Positions 43,707 through 49,293 of a DNA stretch of 49,293 nucleotides are shown here, one piece after another. Origin of the DNA: Gammaproteobacteria bacterium (GTDB lineage Bacteria; Pseudomonadota; Gammaproteobacteria; GCA-001735895). A program made the position numbers and the translations under genes. How positions within the stretch are numbered: the first letter of the stretch is position 1; every line of letters starts with the position of its first letter. The notes beneath the pieces are model-generated. The model made no database searches. It saw only the letters and a list, made by a program, of their open reading frames with translations, and was not told the DNA's origin. The DNA lies in contig JACNJF010000101.1 of the NCBI GenBank assembly GCA_014382695.1, positions 1 to 49,293 on the forward strand, read 5' to 3'.

Positions 43707-45371
43707 TTAACTTCCGTTGCTTTCACTCTTGGGTTTGCGTTTCAGATAGTAGTTAATCAGCCCATTGGTCGAGCAGTCATGATTGCTCACTTCCTTGCCA
43801 ATATTGATTTCATTAAGAATATTGGTGGCCAGTACCTTGCCCAGTTCTACCCCCCATTGATCGAAGGAATCCAGATTCCAGATCACGCCCTGTACGAAAA
43901 TTTTATGTTCGTAAAATGCGATCAATGATCCCAGTGTGCGGGGGTTCAGGGTATAGAACAGGAAGGTATTGGTCGGACGATTGCCGGGGAACACCTTATA
44001 CGGCAGCAACATGTCAATCTCAGACTCTGACATACCCTGTCGGGTTAATTCGGCATGCACCTCTTCAGCGGTTTTCCCATTCATCAGCGCTTCGGCCTGG
44101 GCAAACACATTCGACATCAGCGCACGGTGGTGAGTCGCGATGCAATGGAAATTAGCGATGGGTGCCAGCATATCGGCCGGGACCAGTTTGGTACCCTGAT
44201 GCAGGAGCTGATAAAACGCATGCTGGCTGGCGATACCGATTTCTCCAAACAGGATGGGACCGGTGGTGTAGTCGACATCCTTGCCGTCGCGGTCACAGCT
44301 CTTGCCGTTACTTTCCATATCAGCCTGCTGCAGATAGGCCGGGAAACGGTGCATGTTCTGGTCGTAGGGCAGCACGGCGATAGACTCGGAGCCAAAAAAA
44401 TTGTTATACCAGACGCCCAGCAAAGCCATGATTACGGGTATATTTTCGGCCAGAGGAGCACTTTTGAAGTGTTCATCGACGTCGTGTGCGCCAGCCAGCA
44501 GGGCATCGAAGTTTTCTGATCCGATCGAGATCACGATCGAAAGCCCAATCGCCGACCATAACGAATAACGCCCGCCGACCCAGTCCCACATCTTAAAAAT
44601 ATTTTCTCTGGCGATGCCGAATTGTACGGCAGCCTCGGCGTTGGATGTCACCGCGACCAGGTGTTTGGGTAGATCTAGTTCACTCTTGAGCTTTTTCATC
44701 AACCAGCTTTTGGCTGTTTGCGCATTCACCATGGTGTCCTGTGTGGTGAAGCTTTTGGACGCGATGATGATCAGGGTGGTATCCGGGTTCAGGCTTTCCA
44801 GCGAATTGTTGATATGGTTTTCATCGATGTTGGAAACGTAATGAATGTGCAGATCATGGATCGAATAAGGTCTGAGCGCCTCGGTCACCATTAAAGGCCC
44901 GAGGTGAGAGCCACCGATCCCAATATTGACGACGTCGGTTATTGGTTGATTGCTATGCCCCAGCCATTGTCGCGTTCTGACCCGTTCCGCCAGTGCCTTG
45001 ACCCGGGCCAGTTCCTGTTTGATTTCCAGGTCGATACGCACCCCATCGGCATAGATGGGTTGCGCGCAGGGGCTGCGCAGCGCGGTATGCTGTACTGCAC
45101 GTCCCTCGGTATGATTAATCGGCTCGCCGGCAAACATTTTTTCGCGCCAGCCGGTGACGTCGGATTGTTCCGCCAGTTGCAGCAGTAAATCCAGGCTGTG
45201 CTGGTCGATGCGGTTTTTTGAAAAGTCGAACAGAATCTCATTGAAGGTTTTGGAGAAACGCTCGAAGCGTGTCTGGTCCTGTGCAAAAAGTTCGCGCATA
45301 TGCACGTCCTTGATGGTTTCGTAGTGTTGCTGTAATTGCTCCCAGGCGGGAAGGTCTGTCAGTCTGGACAT
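43707..45371 (-). CDS. pgi: Glucose-6-phosphate isomerase
   Basis: 554 residues, full length. Family signatures: VNIGIGGSHLGPLM, SKSFTTQDT, ESNGKSCDRDG, GEIGIASQHAFYQLLHQGT with the catalytic Glu and His, and the C-terminal FDQWGVELGK. Interconverts glucose-6-P and fructose-6-P. It is divergent from gnd-zwf-pgl, so central sugar-phosphate genes are clustered. A perfect TATAAT lies 34 bases before the start on the minus strand. Confidence 0.97.
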   Translation of the reverse strand: MSRLTDLPAWEQLQQHYETIKDVHMRELFAQDQTRFERFSKTFNEILFDFSKNRIDQHSLDLLLQLAEQSDVTGWREKMFAGEPINHTEGRAVQHTALRSPCAQPIYADGVRIDLEIKQELARVKALAERVRTRQWLGHSNQPITDVVNIGIGGSHLGPLMVTEALRPYSIHDLHIHYVSNIDENHINNSLESLNPDTTLIIIASKSFTTQDTMVNAQTAKSWLMKKLKSELDLPKHLVAVTSNAEAAVQFGIARENIFKMWDWVGGRYSLWSAIGLSIVISIGSENFDALLAGAHDVDEHFKSAPLAENIPVIMALLGVWYNNFFGSESIAVLPYDQNMHRFPAYLQQADMESNGKSCDRDGKDVDYTTGPILFGEIGIASQHAFYQLLHQGTKLVPADMLAPIANFHCIATHHRALMSNVFAQAEALMNGKTAEEVHAELTRQGMSESEIDMLLPYKVFPGNRPTNTFLFYTLNPRTLGSLIAFYEHKIFVQGVIWNLDSFDQWGVELGKVLATNILNEINIGKEVSNHDCSTNGLINYYLKRKPKSESNGS

Positions 45372-45772
45372 AATAGTGTGATGATTTCCGTAAACGAGGG
45401 GGCAATTATAGTGATCTGGCTATGTTTCTCCATCCGCAAGTTAAAAATACGCTATTCTAAATTTGTTTTCGCACCTTAAAGTGGCGTAAATATGGCAGTG
45501 CATCGTTGAGCAGGCTGACGGCACTGTGATAGTGCAAATAAGCCTCATCAGGGACATTAAAACAGGTAAAATGGAAAACGCGTAAAAAATACGCATTATA
45601 AATCCTATTCGTAACGACTCAGTGTGTTGATGATCGGTTTCTGGTTAAGGCATGTTGCGGGCTTAATGGGTATATCGATCAAAACACCCATCCTTGAGCG
45701 CGTAATTGACTATGCTGGAAACCCGCAGGCGGATACCGGGAAGTTCCAAAAATTTAGTAAAGGCGGCTTAGT
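45372..45772. other. Divergent promoter region pgi / gnd-zwf-pgl
   Basis: 401 bases. TATAAT on the minus strand (45410-45405) suits pgi, although no good -35 is at the right distance. On the plus side I see no clear promoter; GCGTAAAAAATACGC (about 45581-45595) is a small inverted repeat. A 42-codon frame at 45667-45795 overlaps gnd and is not called. Confidence 0.4.
45405..45410 (-). promoter_or_regulatory. Candidate -10 of pgi
   Basis: Exact TATAAT on the minus strand, about 34 bases before the pgi ATG. The expected -35 position (ATGGAG, 17 bases upstream) is poor. Confidence 0.35.
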
Positions 45773-47209
45773 ATGGCTTCAGATATTGCAGTAATCGGTT
45801 TAGGGGTGATGGGACGTAATATTGCCCTGAATCTGGCGGATCACGGTTTTCAGGTTACGCTGTATAACCGCAGCTGGCAGAAAACACAGGACACCCTGCA
45901 ACGGGTAACCGCAGAGCAGCGGGTGGTTGCCGTCAAAACACTGGCTCAGTTATGCGATTCATTAAACTCTCCGCGCATCATCTTTCTAATGCTGACGGCG
46001 GGCCCGGCAGTGGATGCAGTGATCGAAGAACTGCTGCCATTACTGGATAAGGGGGATGTTATCATCGATGGTGGCAACTCCAATTTTCACGATACCCAGC
46101 GGCGCTGGGAGCGACTTAAGCAGATCGATATCCTTTTTCTGGGTGTGGGTGTGTCGGGTGGTGAAGAGGGCGCGCGCTATGGGCCGTCGATCATGCCGGG
46201 TGGGGATAGCGCGGCGTGGCCGCTGGTCAAACCGATGTTGCAGGCGATTGCGGCCCGCTCCGAAGATGGTGAAATCTGCTGTCAGTGGGTAGGCGAGGGT
46301 GGTGCCGGGCATTATGTCAAGATGATTCATAACGGCATCGAGTACGGCGATATGCAGTTGATTGCCGAAAGCTGGCAACTGATGCAATCACTGGCGTTGC
46401 CGGAAGCACAGATTGCGCAAACCTTCGCGACCTGGAATGAAGGTGTACTGCAGTCCTATCTGATCGAAATTACCGCCGAAATTCTACAGGTGAAGGATTC
46501 TGACGGGCGGTTGCGGGTGCATTCGATTCTGGATAGTGCCGGACAGAAAGGCACCGGACGCTGGACCGCGATCGACTCGCTACAACTAGGCGCGCCTTTA
46601 ACCCTGATCAGTGAAGCGGTGTATGCACGCATGTTGTCGGCGATAAAGTCGCAACGTGTTAAGGCTGCTGCGCTGCGTGATCGACCGCCAGCGACTTTTA
46701 GTGGCGATAAGGAAGCCGCGCTGAATGATCTGCAGGATGCGCTATATGCGGCGAAAATTATTTCCTATGCGCAGGGCTTTATGCAAATGCATATGGCGGC
46801 CAATGAATATGGCTGGAAGCTGGAGTATGGCAATATCGCGCTGTTATGGCGTGCCGGTTGTATCATCCGCAGCCGCTTCCTGAAACATATCAAACAGGCG
46901 TTTGAGCGCCAGCCTGATCTGGAGAATCTGTTGCTCGATGAGTTTTTTGCAAGCACTCTACATAAGGCTGAAAGCGGCTGGAGGAATAGCTGCATACTCG
47001 GGATTCAGCAGGCCGCATCGATGCCGGCGATGACATCAGCGTTAAGTTTCTATGACGGCTATCACTCTGCTACCTTATCGGCTAATCTGATTCAGGCGCA
47101 GCGTGATTATTTTGGTGCTCATACCTACCACCGGGTCGATAAACCCGAAAAAATGGTGTTTCATACTCACTGGTTAGAGAGCGCGGAAGAGGAGCAAGTC
47201 GATGACTGA
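45773..47209 (+). CDS. gnd: 6-phosphogluconate dehydrogenase (decarboxylating)
   Basis: 478 residues, the long NADP-type length. NAD(P)-binding GLGVMGRNIALNLA near the N-terminus, GVGVSGGEEGARYGPSIMPGG region, catalytic Lys in HYVKMIHNGIEYGDMQ, and the C-terminal RDYFGAHTYHR. Converts 6-phosphogluconate to ribulose-5-P, CO2 and NADPH. It overlaps zwf by 8 bases and starts a gnd-zwf-pgl operon covering the whole oxidative pentose phosphate branch. GGCGG precedes the ATG. Confidence 0.96.
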   Translation: MASDIAVIGLGVMGRNIALNLADHGFQVTLYNRSWQKTQDTLQRVTAEQRVVAVKTLAQLCDSLNSPRIIFLMLTAGPAVDAVIEELLPLLDKGDVIIDGGNSNFHDTQRRWERLKQIDILFLGVGVSGGEEGARYGPSIMPGGDSAAWPLVKPMLQAIAARSEDGEICCQWVGEGGAGHYVKMIHNGIEYGDMQLIAESWQLMQSLALPEAQIAQTFATWNEGVLQSYLIEITAEILQVKDSDGRLRVHSILDSAGQKGTGRWTAIDSLQLGAPLTLISEAVYARMLSAIKSQRVKAAALRDRPPATFSGDKEAALNDLQDALYAAKIISYAQGFMQMHMAANEYGWKLEYGNIALLWRAGCIIRSRFLKHIKQAFERQPDLENLLLDEFFASTLHKAESGWRNSCILGIQQAASMPAMTSALSFYDGYHSATLSANLIQAQRDYFGAHTYHRVDKPEKMVFHTHWLESAEEEQVDD

Positions 47210-48677
47210 TTGTGTAAGCCTGATTATTCTGGGTGCCACCGGAAACCTGGCCAAGGTAAAGCTGATACCTTCGCTATTTCATCTGGAAGTGGCCGGGTTG
47301 CTGGATGAAAAAGTGAAGATCATCTGCAGTGGCCGGATCGAATATACGCCTGAACAGTGGGAGGAACAACTGGCCGAAAGCGTTCACGCCTATTCGCGCG
47401 ATAAGTGGAGCGACAAGGTGTTTAAACGTTTCACCAACCGGGTCACGTATTTTGCCGGTGACTATGCGCAGAAAGAAACCTTTGAGCGCCTGAAAAAATT
47501 ACTGCATGATGAATTTCCACCCAACCATGCGTTTTATCTGTCATTGCCGCCCGCACACTACGTCAAAATCGTACAGACGCTGGGCAGCCTGAAAATGCTG
47601 GAAGAGAATGGTAACTGGCGCAGGGTGGTGATCGAAAAACCGTTTGGACGTGACCTCGAATCTGCGGTCAGTCTGCAGAATATGCTGAAAAAGCATTTGA
47701 AAGAACACCAGACTTACCGTATTGATCATTATATGGGCAAGGCGATGGTACAGAATATACTGGTTTCGCGTTTTGCTAACCTGATGCTGGAACCACTCTG
47801 GAACCGTAATTATATCGATCATGTACAGATTACCCGTACCGAAAAACTGGGAGTCGGCACGCGTTCTGAGTTTTATGAAAAAACCGGAGCGCTACGCGAT
47901 ATGCTGCAAAGCCATCTGATGCAGTTGATGTCACTGGTTGCGATGGAACCACCGATATCGATGGATGCGGACGATCTGCGTGATGAAAAGGTGAAGGTGC
48001 TAAAATCCATCCGTCCGATCCATCCTTCCGCAATCCAGGCTCAGTCGTTCCGTGCGCAATACCGCGAAGGGATGATCGATGGAGAGAATGTACCCGGTTA
48101 TCTACAGGAACCGGATGTGGAGCCGGAAAGCGTGACTGAAACCTACGCCGCGATGAAGCTGTATGTGGATAACTGGCGCTGGAACGGGGTGCCGTTTTAT
48201 CTGCGTACCGGTAAACGCATGGCCGAAGCCAGTACCATGGTATCGATCTGCTTCAAGCAACCGCCTAAGCACTTTTTCCGTAGTTCACATATCGAACGTC
48301 CGCCACCAAACTGGCTGATCATGAGTATGTCTCCGGAAGAATCATTGCGACTGGAGATTACGGTGAAAGAGCCAGGGCTGGAAATGCAGACCCGGCAGAT
48401 CAGTCTGGATGCACCTTTCCGTTGTGAACACCACGCCAAGGCGGACGCCTATGAAGGCCTGTTACTGGATGTGATCGAAGGCGATCGTTCGCTATTTTTA
48501 CGTTTCGACGAAGTCGAGCATGCCTGGCGTATCGTCGATCCGGTAATACGCAACTGGTCGACTGAGCGCGATTACATCCATACCTATCCAGCGGGTGAAT
48601 GGGAGCCGGAGGAGGTACGCCGTATCTTTGACCGCGCGGAGCATTCCTGGCGCCATGTGCTGGATCCTGAAGTATGA
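47202..48677 (+). CDS. zwf: Glucose-6-phosphate 1-dehydrogenase
   Basis: 491 residues. Coenzyme motif GATGNLAK (11-18; GASGDLAK is the commoner form), EKPFGRD (145-151), substrate motif RIDHYMGKA (173-181) and the catalytic His238 in GALRDMLQSHLMQ. In most homologues the substrate motif reads DHYLGKE; here Leu and Glu are replaced by Met and Ala, with Lys180 kept. It oxidises glucose-6-P to 6-phosphogluconolactone. Start overlaps gnd by 8 bases and the stop overlaps pgl (ATGA). Confidence 0.96.
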   Translation: MTDCVSLIILGATGNLAKVKLIPSLFHLEVAGLLDEKVKIICSGRIEYTPEQWEEQLAESVHAYSRDKWSDKVFKRFTNRVTYFAGDYAQKETFERLKKLLHDEFPPNHAFYLSLPPAHYVKIVQTLGSLKMLEENGNWRRVVIEKPFGRDLESAVSLQNMLKKHLKEHQTYRIDHYMGKAMVQNILVSRFANLMLEPLWNRNYIDHVQITRTEKLGVGTRSEFYEKTGALRDMLQSHLMQLMSLVAMEPPISMDADDLRDEKVKVLKSIRPIHPSAIQAQSFRAQYREGMIDGENVPGYLQEPDVEPESVTETYAAMKLYVDNWRWNGVPFYLRTGKRMAEASTMVSICFKQPPKHFFRSSHIERPPPNWLIMSMSPEESLRLEITVKEPGLEMQTRQISLDAPFRCEHHAKADAYEGLLLDVIEGDRSLFLRFDEVEHAWRIVDPVIRNWSTERDYIHTYPAGEWEPEEVRRIFDRAEHSWRHVLDPEV

Positions 48678-49293
48678 CCCACTGGATAGAGTTTGATAAC
48701 GCCGCCGATGTGGCGGCGGCAGTAGCCGATACCATCGAGGATAGTTCGATCCACGCGATCAAGCAGCGGGGTTGTTTCAGGATTGTACTGGCAGGTGGTA
48801 CCACGCCGTTAAGCAGTTACCGGATGCTGGCCGAGCGAGATCTCGAATTTGAAAAATGGCAGGTTTATTATGGCGATGAGCGCTGTTTGCCGTTGAATCA
48901 TGCCGAGCGTAACCATCAGCTGGTGGCTGGCACAGGTTTTCTCGATCGCATCCAGCAGCACTTTATTATCCCCTCTGAACTCGGGCCTTTTAACGGGGCA
49001 GAGTCCTATCGGCCAGTGGTCGATGCTGCAGTACCGTTTGATATGGTGTTGCTGGGGATGGGGGAAGACGGGCATACCGCGAGTCTGTTTCCTGGGCTGG
49101 AATGGGATCAGCAGCCGGCTGAACTATCGGTGATAGCGGTACAGGCTGCACCCAAGCCGCCGGCCGATAGAATCAGTCTCAGCCTTGCCTGTCTACAGAA
49201 CTGTCGCCAGATGATGGTGATCGTTACCGGTCAGAGCAAGCACGCGGCGGTGCAACAATGGCTACAGGGGGCATCCTTACCGGTCGCCAGGGT
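48674..49293 (+). CDS. pgl: 6-phosphogluconolactonase, cut by window end
   Basis: Starts in the ATGA overlap with zwf and stays open for 206 codons to the window edge, so the 3' end is missing. N-terminus MTHWIEFDNAADVAAAVAD; family motifs AGGTTPLSSY, VYYGDERCLP and LLGMGEDGHTASLFPG are all present. It hydrolyses the lactone made by Zwf and completes the pathway to Gnd substrate. The family is about 220-240 residues, so only some 20-30 residues should be missing. Confidence 0.95.
   Translation, partial: MTHWIEFDNAADVAAAVADTIEDSSIHAIKQRGCFRIVLAGGTTPLSSYRMLAERDLEFEKWQVYYGDERCLPLNHAERNHQLVAGTGFLDRIQQHFIIPSELGPFNGAESYRPVVDAAVPFDMVLLGMGEDGHTASLFPGLEWDQQPAELSVIAVQAAPKPPADRISLSLACLQNCRQMMVIVTGQSKHAAVQQWLQGASLPVAR

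Noticed and set aside
45667-45795. 42-codon plus-strand frame beginning MGISIKTPILERV before gnd
   Set aside because: It overlaps the gnd start in another frame and has no good ribosome binding site. Could be real but cannot be supported from one sequence.

Overview
The window looks like chromosomal DNA of a free-living or symbiotic gammaproteobacterium with respiratory, probably sulfur-based, metabolism. This rests on protein families and gene neighbourhoods, not on any rRNA. The pointers are rplU-rpmA and obgE-proB blocks, ubiA, an IspB-type prenyl synthase, hflKC, a stand-alone ATP sulfurylase of the kind common in sulfur oxidisers, several c-type cytochromes, NnrS and a perfect FNR-type site. 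I see no tRNA, rRNA, CRISPR array, insertion sequence, integrase or phage gene. Coding density is high.

Layout. 0-4.7 kb: a TPR lipoprotein-like secreted protein (minus strand), then a tightly packed plus-strand run of a FEN-like exonuclease, rluE, a fructosamine-kinase-like kinase, a sulfurtransferase and a small unknown protein. 4.7-8.6 kb: minus-strand diguanylate cyclase, ispB and sat. 8.7-11.7 kb: divergent zinc-uptake locus, znuA against zur-znuC-znuB, sharing a Zur box. 11.7-12.4 kb: rplU-rpmA and a strong terminator. 12.6-19.6 kb: a six-gene MoxR/Bat cassette (AAA+ ATPase, DUF58, DUF4381, two von Willebrand A proteins, BatD) placed between rpmA and obgE. 19.8-23.7 kb: obgE-proB and an MscS-type channel. 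23.7-30.5 kb: cytochrome P460 family protein, FMN glutamate-synthase-like protein, rubredoxin with its reductase, gamma carbonic anhydrase, ubiA, PhnA-like and ATP-grasp proteins. 30.7-36.3 kb: GGDEF-EAL protein, small unknown genes, hflK-hflC-DUF1488. 36.5-43.6 kb: redox accessory region. 43.7-49.3 kb: pgi divergent from gnd-zwf-pgl (pgl cut by the window end).

The most unusual item is at 36.5-38.2 kb. A Tat-exported [NiFe]-hydrogenase small subunit keeps every iron-sulfur ligand, but its C-terminus is a monohaem cytochrome c domain. It has no large subunit or maturation gene beside it. It sits behind a perfect TTGAT-N4-ATCAA site and is followed at once by a secreted two-EF-hand protein. 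Nearby, on the other strand, are a dihaem cytochrome c-DUF302 fusion, a second DUF302 protein and NnrS. Together these suggest a periplasmic electron-transfer module used at low oxygen; its donor and acceptor are not visible here.

Short genes missed by length-limited gene calling include rubredoxin (54 aa, 27200-27364) and a lysine-rich 39-aa protein (33362-33481). Several starts were moved from the longest reading frame because of overlaps, Shine-Dalgarno sequences or promoters. All functional calls come from reading motifs by eye; no database search was possible.
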